From assembly GCA_020248405.1 (NCBI GenBank), contig JADCHQ010000043.1:1-50185 (forward strand): a DNA stretch of 50,185 bases, in the 5' to 3' direction. Positions 1 to 9,367 of the stretch are shown here, one piece after another. How positions within the stretch are numbered: position 1 is the stretch's first letter; each line of letters begins with the position of its first letter. The notes beneath the pieces are model-generated. The model was given only the letters and a program-made list of their open reading frames with translations, did no database searches and was not told the origin of the DNA. Both the position numbers and the translations under genes were made by a program. The stretch is from Rhodocyclaceae bacterium. GTDB lineage: Bacteria; Pseudomonadota; Gammaproteobacteria; Burkholderiales; Ga0077523.

Positions 1-70
1 CCGCCCGGCGCGTGGTCTTGGCGAATCGATCAAACCCCATCAACGACAATGTGCTTTGCTTGGGCTTCAT
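1..70 (-). CDS. IS5-family transposase, N-terminal end only
   Basis: Only the first 23 or so codons are in the window. The product begins MKPKQSTLSLMGF and continues into DRFAKTTRRA, a pattern typical of the N-terminus of IS5-family DDE transposases, where a Lys/Gln-rich start is followed by a K-T-x-R-R segment. The ATG at 70 is preceded by AAGGAG at suitable spacing, which supports this start. The catalytic core lies outside, so activity cannot be judged. Confidence 0.65.
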   Translation of the reverse strand, partial: MKPKQSTLSLMGFDRFAKTTRRA

Positions 71-138
71 CGGGTAACGCTCCTTCAGAACAGGTCGACG
101 CCTATGACAGCGATGGCGCGAATTTATTCAGAGTTTCC
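1..138. mobile_element. IS5-family insertion sequence, one end (rest lies left of window)
   Basis: On the minus strand the element begins at position 138 with GGAAACTCTGAATAAATTC, which resembles terminal inverted repeats of IS5-family elements. A transposase reading frame starts about 70 bases further in. The four bases just outside, TTAA at 139-142, fit the YTAR target preferred by IS5 elements, so they are a candidate target duplication. The other end of the element is not in the window, so neither the inverted repeat nor the duplication can be confirmed here. It appears to have interrupted a gene on the minus strand (102-236). Confidence 0.6.
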
Positions 139-236
139 TTAAGCACCACCTCACCCCCGGCGTTGGGGCCCAAGTGCTCGTCGGCCAGCGCGCTCGCCAG
201 GCCGGTTGAACTGAGGATTGCGCTGCGCTCAGTCAC
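102..236 (-). pseudogene. 5' fragment of an unknown gene truncated by the IS5-type insertion
   Basis: A GTG at 236 opens a frame reading MTERSAILSSTGLASAL, then ADEHLGPNAGGEVVL, and then runs into the IS terminal repeat, stopping at 102 inside the element. The first 32 or so codons look like a normal protein start with host-like codon use; the last 12 are IS-derived. It lies 21 bases after coxG in the same direction, so it may once have been the next gene of the cox operon. The family was not recognised. It could also be a chance open frame, because the Shine-Dalgarno match is weak. Confidence 0.35.
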
Positions 237-257
237 GCGCTCGCCGGCCACCGCGCC

Positions 258-806
258 TCAGCGCAGCGCCAGGAACACCAGCACCGCCACCACCGCCGCC
301 ACGATCCACACCCACAGCGGCACACCCGGCGCGGGCTCCTCCTGTTTGCTCCCGGCATCGGCCGCGGGCGGCGCCACCACCTCGGCGAACCGCGCGAAGA
401 AGTCGTCCGCCATCTTGCGCGCCACGCCATCCACCAGCCGCGAGCCCACCTGGGCGAGCTTGCCGCCCACGGTGGCGTGGGCCTGCCAGCTCATGCGCGT
501 GCCCCCCTCGTGCTCGGTCAAGGCCACCTTCGCGGAACCTTTGCCGAAGCCCGCGGCGCCGCCGGAGCCCTCGAAGGCGATGGTGTAGGACTCGGGCGGC
601 ACCACGTCGGAGAGCTTGATCTTGCCGGTGAACTTCGCCTTCACCGGGCCGATGGCGGCGGTCATGGCCATGCGGAACTCGTCCTCGCCGCTCTTCTCCA
701 CCGTCTCGCAGCCGGGGATGCACTGGCGCAGCACCTCGGGGTCGTTCAGGGCCTCCCACACGCGCTGCCTTGGCAGCGCGAGCTGGCGCTCGCCGGTCAT
801 GTCCAT
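258..806 (-). CDS. coxG: CoxG-type SRPBCC membrane-anchored protein
   Basis: The 182-residue product starts MDMTGERQLALPRQRVWEAL and has the SRPBCC/START-like features of the CoxG family: a W-E-A-L-N-D-P start, an R-Q-C-I-P-G-C-E segment and a beta-rich body over residues 1-145. A low-complexity linker then leads to one C-terminal membrane helix (about 163-181). In Oligotropha carboxidovorans, CoxG helps attach CO dehydrogenase to the inner face of the membrane, which fits the tail anchor seen here. It is the last intact gene of the coxS-M-D-E-G run, and its start overlaps the end of coxE by 10 bases, implying translational coupling. Which enzyme it recruits is inferred from context. Confidence 0.88.
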   Translation of the reverse strand: MDMTGERQLALPRQRVWEALNDPEVLRQCIPGCETVEKSGEDEFRMAMTAAIGPVKAKFTGKIKLSDVVPPESYTIAFEGSGGAAGFGKGSAKVALTEHEGGTRMSWQAHATVGGKLAQVGSRLVDGVARKMADDFFARFAEVVAPPAADAGSKQEEPAPGVPLWVWIVAAVVAVLVFLALR

Positions 807-1976
807 GGGGTCTTGCTCCTCGGGGATCGGGTGTTCTGGAAGCCGTGCGAGGCAAGCGCTCGGGCCAGCGCGGCGAGGCTGTGGAGGTTATGCACGGGCA
901 GGAATTCATCTACGTGCGGCAGGATGGCTCGCACGCCGGCGGCACGCGGCTCGAAGCCCTCGAAGCGCAGCAGCGGGTTGAGCCACACCAGCCGGCGGCA
1001 GGAGCGCTGCAGGCGTTGCACGTGAGCGGCGAGATCGGCGCCGGGCTCGCGCTCCAGCCCATCCGTGATGAGCAGGACCATGGCACCGCCGCCCAGCACA
1101 CGGCGCGACCACAGCCGGTTGAAGGCCTCCAGCGCCGCGGCGATGCGGGTGCCGCCCGACCAGTCGGGCGCACTGCGGCCCACGCGCTCCAGGGCCGCGT
1201 CCACGTCCCGGCGCCGCAGGTCGCGGGTGATGTCGGTCAAGCGCGTGCCGAACACGAAGGCGTGCACACGCGGTTGATCGTTCACCAGCGCGTGGGCGAA
1301 CTGCAGCAGCACGCGCGTGTAACGGCTCATGGAGCCCGAGATGTCGCACAGCAGCACCAGCAGCGGGCGGCGCAGGCGCGGCGCGCGCTTGACCCAGCGC
1401 ACCACCTCCCCGCCGCTGCGCGCCGCGGCACGCAGCGTGCGGCGCAGGTCTGGCCGGGTACCACGGGCTGCAGGCACGGTACGCCGTTTGGCAACCTCGG
1501 GCAGCACCAGTTCGAAGCCGGCCAGCGCCTCGCGCACCTGGGCAAGCTCTTCCAGCGACATGGCGGCGAAGTCGCGGCTGCCCAGGCGCTCCATCACCGA
1601 GGCGTGGAAATGGCGCTCGCGCATGGTGCGTGCAAGCGGCAGGGCCTCGGGTGGCTCGCCAGCGCAAAGGCGGGCGTGGGCCTCGGCCACCCGGCCGGCA
1701 GCCTCGGCGGTGGCGGGAATACCCATGGCCGCAGGCCCATCACCGCGCGCGGCCGCGTCCCACGTCAGGTGAAAGGCCTGCTCGAAGACCTCAAGCTGAT
1801 CGCGGCGCGACAACAACGTGGCGGCCAGCGCCCACCAGGCATCCTCGCGTCGCTCGATGCCCACCTGGGAGAGCGCTTCGGCGGCGGCAGCCACGCGGCT
1901 GGTGCCCACCGGCACCCCGGCCTCGCGCAGCAGGCGGGCCAGGGCAGTGCAACGGGCAAGCAGCGCGTCACCCGCC

Positions 1977-1984
<8 letters not shown>
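797..1984 (-). CDS. coxE: CoxE-like VWA-domain protein
   Basis: This 395-residue cytoplasmic protein belongs to the CoxE/VWA-containing family. A helical N-terminal half (1-200) precedes a von Willebrand A domain whose metal-ion-dependent adhesion site is visible as D214-I-S216-G-S218. In the cox system of Oligotropha, CoxD (a MoxR-type AAA ATPase) and the VWA protein CoxE act together to mature the Mo active site of CO dehydrogenase. The coxD stop and this ATG overlap by 8 bases, so the two are probably made in a fixed ratio. The ATG at 1984 keeps the overlap, and no better start was seen. Confidence 0.9.
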
Positions 1985-2882
<898 letters not shown>

Positions 2883-2889
2883 GGCCGGA

Positions 2890-3690
2890 TCAGCCGCCGA
2901 GCGCCACGCGCACCGCCCGCGTGGCCATCACTCCCACCAGGTGCGCGCGATATTCGGCGCTGGCGTGCATGTCGCCGGAAAGATCGCTGGCGGACACGGT
3001 GAGTCCCGCGAGCGATTCGGGCGCGAAACGCTTCTCCAGCGCCTGCTCCATGGCCGGCACGCGGAACACGCCCGGACCCGCGCCAGTGACGGCCACCCGC
3101 ACGCCCGCGGCGGTCTCGGCCACGAACACGCCGGCGATGGCGTAGCGGGACGCCGGGTTGGGAAACTTGGCGTAGCCGGCGCGCTTGGGCGCCGGGAAGG
3201 ACACGGCCATGAGGATCTCGCCGGGCTCGAGGGCGGTCTCGTACATGCCGGTGAAGAAATCGGCGGCGGCGATGTGCCGCTTGTGGGTGATGACCGTGGC
3301 GCCCAGGGCGAGCAGCGCCGCCGGGTAGTCGGCGGCAGGGTCGTTGTTGGCCACCGACCCACCCAGAGTGCCGGCGTTGCGCACCATGGGGTCGCCGATG
3401 CCCTCGGCCAGCGCGGCCAGCGCCGGGATGCGCGCCCGCACCTCGGGCGAGGCCGCCACCTCGGCGTGGGTGGTGGTGGCGCCGATCACCACGGCATCGC
3501 CGTCGGGGCACACGCCGCGCAGCTCGGGAATGGCACGCAGGTCCACCAGGTCGGAGGGCGCGGCCAGGCGCAGCTTCATGGCGGCGATGAGCGTCTGGCC
3601 ACCTGCGAGCAACTTGCCGTCGGTGGCGGCGGCGAGCTTCGCGGCCGCATCGGCCACGCTGGTGGCGCGGTGGTACTGGAACTCGTACAT
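2890..3690 (-). CDS. coxM: FAD-binding medium subunit of a xanthine-dehydrogenase-family hydroxylase
   Basis: The 266-residue product is a typical length for the CoxM/CutM FAD subunit. It shows the two flavin-binding segments of the family: LLAGGQTLIAAMKLR (near 31-45) and GTLGGSVANNDPAADYPA (near 112-129). This subunit takes electrons from the two [2Fe-2S] clusters of the small subunit and passes them to an acceptor such as the quinone pool. It lies between coxS (18 bases upstream) and coxD (7 bases downstream), in one operon. The substrate is set by the large subunit, so CO is not certain. Confidence 0.92.
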   Translation of the reverse strand: MYEFQYHRATSVADAAAKLAAATDGKLLAGGQTLIAAMKLRLAAPSDLVDLRAIPELRGVCPDGDAVVIGATTTHAEVAASPEVRARIPALAALAEGIGDPMVRNAGTLGGSVANNDPAADYPAALLALGATVITHKRHIAAADFFTGMYETALEPGEILMAVSFPAPKRAGYAKFPNPASRYAIAGVFVAETAAGVRVAVTGAGPGVFRVPAMEQALEKRFAPESLAGLTVSASDLSGDMHASAEYRAHLVGVMATRAVRVALGG

Positions 3691-3708
3691 GCGCGTTCTC
3701 CTCGCCGC

Positions 3709-4179
3709 TCAGCCCTTGGCGGCCAGGGCGCGCGCCCCGGCCTCCACGGCGCTGACGATGTTCTGGTAGCCGGTGCAGCGGCACAGGTTGCCTTCCAGCG
3801 CCTCGCGGATGCGCTCGCGGGAGGGTGCCGGCTCGCGCGCCACAAGATCAAGCGCGCTCATGATCATGCCCGGCGTGCAGTAGCCGCACTGCAGCCCGTG
3901 GTGGTCGCGGAAGGCCGCTTGCATGGGGTGCAGCGCGCCCTCGGGCGTGATGCCCTCGATGGTGGTGACCTCGCAGCCTTCGGCCTGGAGCGCCAGCAGG
4001 TTGCAGGCCTTCACCGCCCGGCCGTCCAGGTGCACGGTGCAGGCGCCGCACTGGGCGGTGTCGCAGCCGATGTGGGTGCCGGTGAGGCGCAGGTGGTCGC
4101 GCAGGAAATCCGCCAGCAGCGTGCGCGGCTCGATGTGGGCCTCGAGCGTGCGGCCGTTGACCTTGAGGGATAGCTTCAT
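3709..4179 (-). CDS. coxS: [2Fe-2S] small subunit of a xanthine-dehydrogenase-family hydroxylase
   Basis: The 156-residue protein has a plant-type ferredoxin domain with ligands C39, C44, C47 and C59, followed by a helical domain with the second cluster ligands C98, C101, C133 and C135 in QCGYCTPG and NLCRCTGY. All eight cysteines of the family are present, so both clusters should form and carry electrons from the Mo site to the FAD subunit. It is the first gene of the minus-strand operon, and its ATG faces the divergent coxL across a 117-base gap. Confidence 0.94.
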   Translation of the reverse strand: MKLSLKVNGRTLEAHIEPRTLLADFLRDHLRLTGTHIGCDTAQCGACTVHLDGRAVKACNLLALQAEGCEVTTIEGITPEGALHPMQAAFRDHHGLQCGYCTPGMIMSALDLVAREPAPSRERIREALEGNLCRCTGYQNIVSAVEAGARALAAKG

Positions 4180-4261
4180 GAGGGGAGCCCGGAGCGGTTT
4201 CGCGAAGCCGTGATGCTAGTCGATCCCGCCCCCACTGCGCCAATGCCGCCGCCGCAGGGCA

Positions 4262-4267
4262 TAGAAT
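4262..4267 (+). promoter_or_regulatory. Candidate -10 box for coxL in the divergent coxS-coxL gap
   Basis: TAGAAT lies 30 bases upstream of the coxL ATG and matches the sigma-70 -10 consensus at five of six positions. The -35 region about 17 bases further up (GCCAAT) is poor, so an activator may be needed. The gap 4180-4296 must hold the control sites for both transcription units. The Shine-Dalgarno AAGGAGA at 4283-4289 fixes the coxL start at 4297. Confidence 0.35.
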
Positions 4268-4296
4268 CGCGCCATTCCCAGCAAGGAGAATCCAGC

Positions 4297-6603
4297 ATGG
4301 CGAAGTACGGCATCGGCCAGGCAATCCTGCGCCGCGAGGACCAGCGGCTGCTCACCGGCGCCGGCCAGTATGTGGACGACCTGAGCCTGCCCGGCGAGGT
4401 GTTCGTGGCCTTCGTGCGCTCGCCCCATGCGCGGGCGCGCATCGCTGGCGTGGACACGTCCGCGGCGCAGGACATGCCCGGCGTGGTGGCGGCGTTCACC
4501 GGGGCCGACCTGCTGGCCGACGACGTGGGCCCCATTCCCACGGCAGCCGGCCTGAAGAACGCCGCCGGCAAGCCCACCAGCGCGCCGCCCAACCGCGGCC
4601 TGGCGGCCGACGAAGCGCGCTACGTGGGCCAGCCCGTGGCTGCCGTGGTGGCCGCCACGCGCCGCCAGGCCGAGGACGCCGCTGAACAAGTGATGGTGGA
4701 CTACGAGGAACTGCCCGCCGTGGTCACTCTCGAGCAAGCCACCGCGTCCGGCGCCCCGCAACTGTGGCCCGATGCCCCTGGCAACGTGGCAGCCCAGGCC
4801 ACCTGGGGTGATGCCCAGGCCACAGCAGCGGCCTTTGCCCGGGCGGCCCACGTGGTGCGCGTGGCCTTCCACAACCAGCGCCTGGTGCCCGTGAGCATGG
4901 AGCCGCGCGGCAGCATCGGCGACTTCGATGCCGCCAGCGGCCGCGCGACTCTCTGGACCAGTTGCCAGAACCCCGCCGGCCTGCGCGACGTGCTGGCCGG
5001 CTCGGCCCTCAAGATGCCCCCCGAGAAGGTCCGGGTGCGCGTGGGGGACGTGGGCGGCGGCTTCGGCATGAAGACCCAGTTGCACCCGGAGGACATCGTG
5101 GTGGCCTGGGCGGCGCGCAAGCTCGGCCGTCCGGTGCACTGGCGCGCCTCGCGATCGGAAGAGTTCCTCGCCGGAAACCATGGGCGCGACCAGTCCGACC
5201 GCGCGGCCCTGGCGCTGGATGCCGAGGGCCGTATCCTGGGCCTGGAGGTGGAGATCACCGGCAACGTGGGCGCCCACGCCACCGGGCCGGGCTCGGTGAT
5301 CGTGGTGGCCGTGGGGCCCAAGGTGATCACCGGCGTCTACCACGTGCCTGCCCTGTCGCTGAAGGGCACGGCAGTGCTCACCAACACCAATGTGGTGGGC
5401 GCATACCGCGGGGCGGGGCGGCCCGAGGCCATCTATCTCATCGAGCGGCTCATGGACGAGGCCGCTGCGAAGCTCGGCATGGACCCGGCCGAGATCCGCC
5501 GCCGCAATCTCATCCAGCCCGGGCAGATGCCCTACCGCACGCCCATGGGCGAGAAGTTCGACAGCGGCAACTTTCCCCACATGCACCAGCGCATCCTGGA
5601 GTTGTCCGACTGGAACGGCTACGGGGCGCGCAAGGCGGCCACGGCGGCCAAGGGGCGGCTGCGGGGCCGCGCCATCTCCACCTTCCTGGAGTGGACCGGC
5701 GTGGTGCTCGAAGAGACCGTGCGCCTCACGGTGGAATCCGACGGCCGCATCCTCGTCTACACCGCCATGCAGGCCATGGGACAGGGCATCGAGACCAGCT
5801 ACATCCAGATCCTGTCCGAAACCCTGGACGTGGACCCGGAGCGCATCCACATCGTGCAGGGCGACAGCGACGTGGCCAAGGGCATCGGCAGCATGGGCAG
5901 CCGTTCTCTCTACATCGGCGGCTCGGCCATGCTCACGGCCTCGCGGCAGGCCGTGGAGGCGGCGCGCAAGCTCGCCTCGGACGCGCTGGAAGCCTCGGCC
6001 GACGACCTGGAATACCGCGACGGTCGCTTCACCGTGGCGGGCACCGACGTGGCCATCGACCTGTTCGAGCTGGCCGGGCGACAGCCCGGCGGGCGCATCG
6101 CCATCGAGACGCTGCAGAAGGTGGACGGCCCGTCGTGGCCCAACAGCTGCCACGTGTGCGAGGTGGAGGTGGATCCCGACACCGGCATGGTGCGCATCGA
6201 CCGCTACACCACCCTGGACGACGTGGGCCGCGTCATCAACCCCATGATCGTGGCGGGCCAGGTGCACGGGGGCATTGCCCAGGCCTTCGGCCAGGCGCTG
6301 CTGGAGGAGGCCTGCTACGACCCCGAGACCGGGCAACTGCTCACCGGCTCGCTCATGGACTACGCCCTGCCGCGCGCCGACGACCTGCCCGACTTCGACA
6401 CCCACACCGACGAATCCACCCCATGCCGCATCAACCCGCTGGGCGCCAAGGGCGTCGGCGAGCTGGGTACCGTGGGCGGCACGCCCACCCTGGTGAACGC
6501 CGTCATCGACGCGCTGCGGCCACTAGGGGTGGATCACCTGGAAATGCCCGCCACGCCGCAGCGCGTGTGGCAGGCCATCCGCGGCGCAAAGCGGGCGGCG
6601 TGA
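4297..6603 (+). CDS. coxL: Molybdopterin large subunit, form II CO-dehydrogenase type
   Basis: The 768-residue product is the catalytic subunit of a xanthine-dehydrogenase-family Mo hydroxylase. It carries AYRGAGR at 369-375, the signature of form II (BMS-type) CoxL; the proven CO-oxidising form I has AYxCSFR with the Cu-binding Cys, which is absent here. The general-base Glu is E722 in [10 protein letters not shown], and GGGFGMKTQ supplies Mo-cofactor contacts. The open frame extends 29 codons upstream, but ATG 4297 has a strong AAGGAGA and matches the family start. It is divergent from coxSMDEG, whereas large subunits usually follow the small and medium ones in one operon. The substrate may be CO, another aldehyde or an N-heterocycle. 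Confidence 0.93.
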   Translation: MAKYGIGQAILRREDQRLLTGAGQYVDDLSLPGEVFVAFVRSPHARARIAGVDTSAAQDMPGVVAAFTGADLLADDVGPIPTAAGLKNAAGKPTSAPPNRGLAADEARYVGQPVAAVVAATRRQAEDAAEQVMVDYEELPAVVTLEQATASGAPQLWPDAPGNVAAQATWGDAQATAAAFARAAHVVRVAFHNQRLVPVSMEPRGSIGDFDAASGRATLWTSCQNPAGLRDVLAGSALKMPPEKVRVRVGDVGGGFGMKTQLHPEDIVVAWAARKLGRPVHWRASRSEEFLAGNHGRDQSDRAALALDAEGRILGLEVEITGNVGAHATGPGSVIVVAVGPKVITGVYHVPALSLKGTAVLTNTNVVGAYRGAGRPEAIYLIERLMDEAAAKLGMDPAEIRRRNLIQPGQMPYRTPMGEKFDSGNFPHMHQRILELSDWNGYGARKAATAAKGRLRGRAISTFLEWTGVVLEETVRLTVESDGRILVYTAMQAMGQGIETSYIQILSETLDVDPERIHIVQGDSDVAKGIGSMGSRSLYIGGSAMLTASRQAVEAARKLASDALEASADDLEYRDGRFTVAGTDVAIDLFELAGRQPGGRIAIETLQKVDGPSWPNSCHVCEVEVDPDTGMVRIDRYTTLDDVGRVINPMIVAGQVHGGIAQAFGQALLEEACYDPETGQLLTGSLMDYALPRADDLPDFDTHTDESTPCRINPLGAKGVGELGTVGGTPTLVNAVIDALRPLGVDHLEMPATPQRVWQAIRGAKRAA

Positions 6604-6658
6604 ACCCGGCCGCGCATCGCCCATGGAAGCGGGCACCCTTTCTGAATGGAGCATGCAG

Positions 6659-7000
6659 ATGAACAAAATCGCCGAAGGCCTGGTGCGCAAGAAGTGTGCG
6701 CCCTGCGAGGGCGGCGTGGCCCCCCTGGAGCCGGCCAACGTGCAGGCGCTGCTCAAGGGCCTGCCAGGGTGGACCCTGGACAGCGGCCGCATCACCAAAA
6801 CGTGGGACTTCCGCAATTACTTTGACAGCACCGCCTTCGTGAACGCCACGGCCTGGATCTCGCACCGCGAGGACCACCATCCCGACATCGAACTCACCTA
6901 CAACAAGGTGAAGGTCAGCTATTGGACCCACGCCATCGGCGGATTGTCGGAAAACGACTTCATCTGCGCAGCCAAGATCGACGCGCTGTTCGCGCTGTAG
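6659..7000 (+). CDS. phhB: Pterin-4a-carbinolamine dehydratase
   Basis: The 113-residue product shows the family pattern [20 protein letters not shown] with the conserved His-His-Pro and W-T-H. The enzyme dehydrates 4a-hydroxytetrahydrobiopterin and recycles the pterin cofactor of aromatic amino acid hydroxylases; in bacteria lacking those it has been linked to molybdopterin metabolism. It starts 55 bases after coxL on the same strand and may be co-transcribed, which would suit a pterin-related role. Of two nearby ATGs (6653, 6659), the second is chosen because GGAG at 6648-6651 is 7 bases from it. No phenylalanine hydroxylase is visible in the window. Confidence 0.92.
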   Translation: MNKIAEGLVRKKCAPCEGGVAPLEPANVQALLKGLPGWTLDSGRITKTWDFRNYFDSTAFVNATAWISHREDHHPDIELTYNKVKVSYWTHAIGGLSENDFICAAKIDALFAL

Positions 7001-7078
7001 CAGGCCGGCGGCGCACAGGGCGGTGTGGTCCGCCCCGGAGCGTGCAGGGTTGCCACGGCCAAGACACCGGGTGTGACA

Positions 7079-7101
7079 CTGGCACGCCACGGCCGTGCCA
7101 G
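7079..7101 (+). terminator. Hairpin after phhB, possible terminator
   Basis: CTGGCACG and CGTGCCAG form a perfect 8-base stem around a 7-base loop, 78 bases after the phhB stop. There is no T-run after it, so it may be a weak or Rho-aided terminator. The rest of 7001-7296, between the convergent phhB and EAL genes, holds nothing else recognisable. Confidence 0.35.
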
Positions 7102-7296
7102 CCGCGAAGCCAGCTACGTGGCGGTGGCCCGATCATCGCAGGGCTTGCACAATGGCGCGCACCAGTGCCGGATCGGCCTACACGCCGATTCTGAGCTCGT
7201 CCGCCCCGTGCGGGCAGGCAACGCATCGGCGCCGGACCCGTCCCGCCGATGCACACCCGGATGAGCGGCGCGCAGCAAGCGTCGCCCTAAACCTGT

Positions 7297-9270
7297 TCAG
7301 GCGGTCTGCACGACCGGCAGTTCCCGCGGCGCGGTGCGGCGCGCATAGTCGGCGAACCGATCGAGCGGCATCGCCGCCGCGTAGAGGAAGCCCTGGCTGA
7401 AGTCGCAGCCGTGCCGGACCAGGAAGCGTTCGGCCGCCTCGTCCTCGACACCTTCGGCAACGACTTCCAGCCCCAGCGTGTGGGCGACCCCGATCATCGC
7501 CCGCACCAGCGAGGCGGAGCGCCCGGTTTCGTCGAGCTGGCGCAGGAACACCTGGTCGATCTTCAGCTCGTCCACCGGCAGTTCGCGCAGGTAGGCAAGG
7601 GAGGAGTAGCCCGTTCCGAAATCGTCGATCGACTGGCGGATGCCCATGCTGCGAAGTTCGAAGGCAGTGCGCATCAGGAAATCCGGCTCGTCGGCGAACG
7701 ACGACTCGGTGAGTTCGACCACCACCCGGTCGGCGGGAACACCGCTGCCGGCGAGCAGCTTCGCGAGCACCGACAGCGTCTGCGGATCGACCAGGTTGCG
7801 CGCCGAGAGGTTCACCGAGCAGCGCAGGTCGAGCCCTTGGTCGCGCAGCTGCGCGACCGACGCGAAGAACCGGCGCAGCATCAGTTCGCCCAGCGGCTTG
7901 ATCAGCCCCGACTGCTCGGCGAGCGGAATGAAGTCGCCCGGGGGCACCATCGAGCCATCCGGACGGATCCAGCGCGCGAGGGCCTCGGCGCCGGAGAGCT
8001 TGCCGGTGCGCAGGCAGAACTGCGGCTGGAACCAGATATCGAGGCTCTCGCGCGACAGCGCCTCGCGCAGTTCGCCGAAAAGCCGAGTACGTTGCCGGAA
8101 ATGCTGGTCGAGCTGGCCATCGTAGAGCGCGGTATCGGCGCGACGGGCGCGGGCCTGGATCATCGCCTGCTCGGCCTTGCGCAGCAGGTCGCGCGCATTG
8201 TCGGTGTGGTCGGGGAAGGTGGCGCTGCCGGAGACGTGGTCCAGGTAGATCGGCAGTCCATCGACCGTCAAGCTGAGCGGCAGGTTGCGCAGCGCGCCCA
8301 TGACCCGCTCGGGGGTGGCCAGCGCGCGATCGATCCGCTGGAAAGCGATGAACTCGTCGAGGCGGGTGCGTCCGATCACCCCGCCCTCGTCCAAGCGCAA
8401 CGCGAGCGCCTGCGCGACATGCCGCACCAGGCGGTCGCCGGCGTCCTCGCCGACTACGTTGAAGGTCTCCGGCAGACGTTCGAGCCGGAGGCTGACCGCC
8501 ACGATCGATTCGCGTGCCGGGTCGACGTCGGCCACCGCGGCCTCGAGGGCGAGCAGAAATCCGGCGCGGTTGCGCAGTCCGGTGACCGGGTCGTGCTCGG
8601 CGAGATACTGCAGTTCCTCAAGATAGGCCCGCGCCTTGCTGGTGTTCTCGGCCACCCGCTCGGCGAGCTGCTGCTCGAAGCGGGAGCGGACCACGTTGAA
8701 GGCGGCGGCGAGCAGGGTCGCGAACAGCAGGGAGCTGGCCAGCTGCGTCTTGAACTCGGGCGAGTACGGCCACGCGGCCAGGATAGAACCGCCCAGGGCG
8801 AGCAGCATCAGGCCAAGCGCGAGCCAGGCGAGGCAGACCACCCAGGCGGTGCCCTGCGGCTTGAGGAAGAAGGCGAGGAAGGGATAGGCGAACGCCCACA
8901 GCACGCCGCTGCCCTCGACCCCGCCGAAGACGACGAGCGCCAGGGAGATCGTTGCACCCCAGGCGAGCATGAGCCACTCTGCGGCGTTCATCTCTCGCGC
9001 GCTGCCGCGTTGCAGCCACAGCGCCGGCAGCAGCAGCAGGCTCGCGGCGGCCTCGACCAGCCCGAGCGCGAGGAAGCCGGCGATGTAGTTGAACAGCGCG
9101 AAGCCGAGGGCCAGCGGCAGGCCGATCACCAGCGCGGTGAGCAGATGCTCCCTGCGCTCGGTGGAGACCACGGCCGACGAGCCGCGCAGCCCGAGCAGAT
9201 AGCGCAGATAGAGCAGCAGCGAACTGGCCAGCCGGGCGAGCGTGGCGACCCGGGTACCGGGCTCGCTCAT
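7297..9270 (-). CDS. Membrane cyclic-di-GMP phosphodiesterase with degenerate GGDEF domain
   Basis: The 657-residue protein has about six membrane segments (45-195), then a GGDEF domain (about 215-385) and an EAL domain (about 395-640). The GGDEF signature is degraded to RTRLDEF (301-307), so cyclase activity is unlikely. The EAL domain keeps its key residues: E429-A-L, N487, E519, D549-D550 in DDFGTGYSSL, K570, E607 and Q626. It should therefore hydrolyse cyclic-di-GMP, with the dead GGDEF domain possibly sensing GTP. The membrane part resembles sensor modules but no ligand site was recognised. It is monocistronic in appearance, with 97 bases to the next gene. Confidence 0.9.
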   Translation of the reverse strand: MSEPGTRVATLARLASSLLLYLRYLLGLRGSSAVVSTERREHLLTALVIGLPLALGFALFNYIAGFLALGLVEAAASLLLLPALWLQRGSAREMNAAEWLMLAWGATISLALVVFGGVEGSGVLWAFAYPFLAFFLKPQGTAWVVCLAWLALGLMLLALGGSILAAWPYSPEFKTQLASSLLFATLLAAAFNVVRSRFEQQLAERVAENTSKARAYLEELQYLAEHDPVTGLRNRAGFLLALEAAVADVDPARESIVAVSLRLERLPETFNVVGEDAGDRLVRHVAQALALRLDEGGVIGRTRLDEFIAFQRIDRALATPERVMGALRNLPLSLTVDGLPIYLDHVSGSATFPDHTDNARDLLRKAEQAMIQARARRADTALYDGQLDQHFRQRTRLFGELREALSRESLDIWFQPQFCLRTGKLSGAEALARWIRPDGSMVPPGDFIPLAEQSGLIKPLGELMLRRFFASVAQLRDQGLDLRCSVNLSARNLVDPQTLSVLAKLLAGSGVPADRVVVELTESSFADEPDFLMRTAFELRSMGIRQSIDDFGTGYSSLAYLRELPVDELKIDQVFLRQLDETGRSASLVRAMIGVAHTLGLEVVAEGVEDEAAERFLVRHGCDFSQGFLYAAAMPLDRFADYARRTAPRELPVVQTA

Positions 9271-9367
9271 CGTGGCAGGACCCCGTTTCGCGGGCGGATG
9301 CCCGAAGACAGCGAACAGCCGGACGCGCGCGGCGCGGACTGTCGCGCGGTGCCCGGACGCACAACCT

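Noticed and set aside
4216..6405. A 729-codon open frame on the minus strand opposite coxL
   Set aside because: It is the antisense shadow of a GC-rich gene; its translation is rich in His, Gly, Ala and Arg without any family pattern, while coxL on the other strand is unmistakable.
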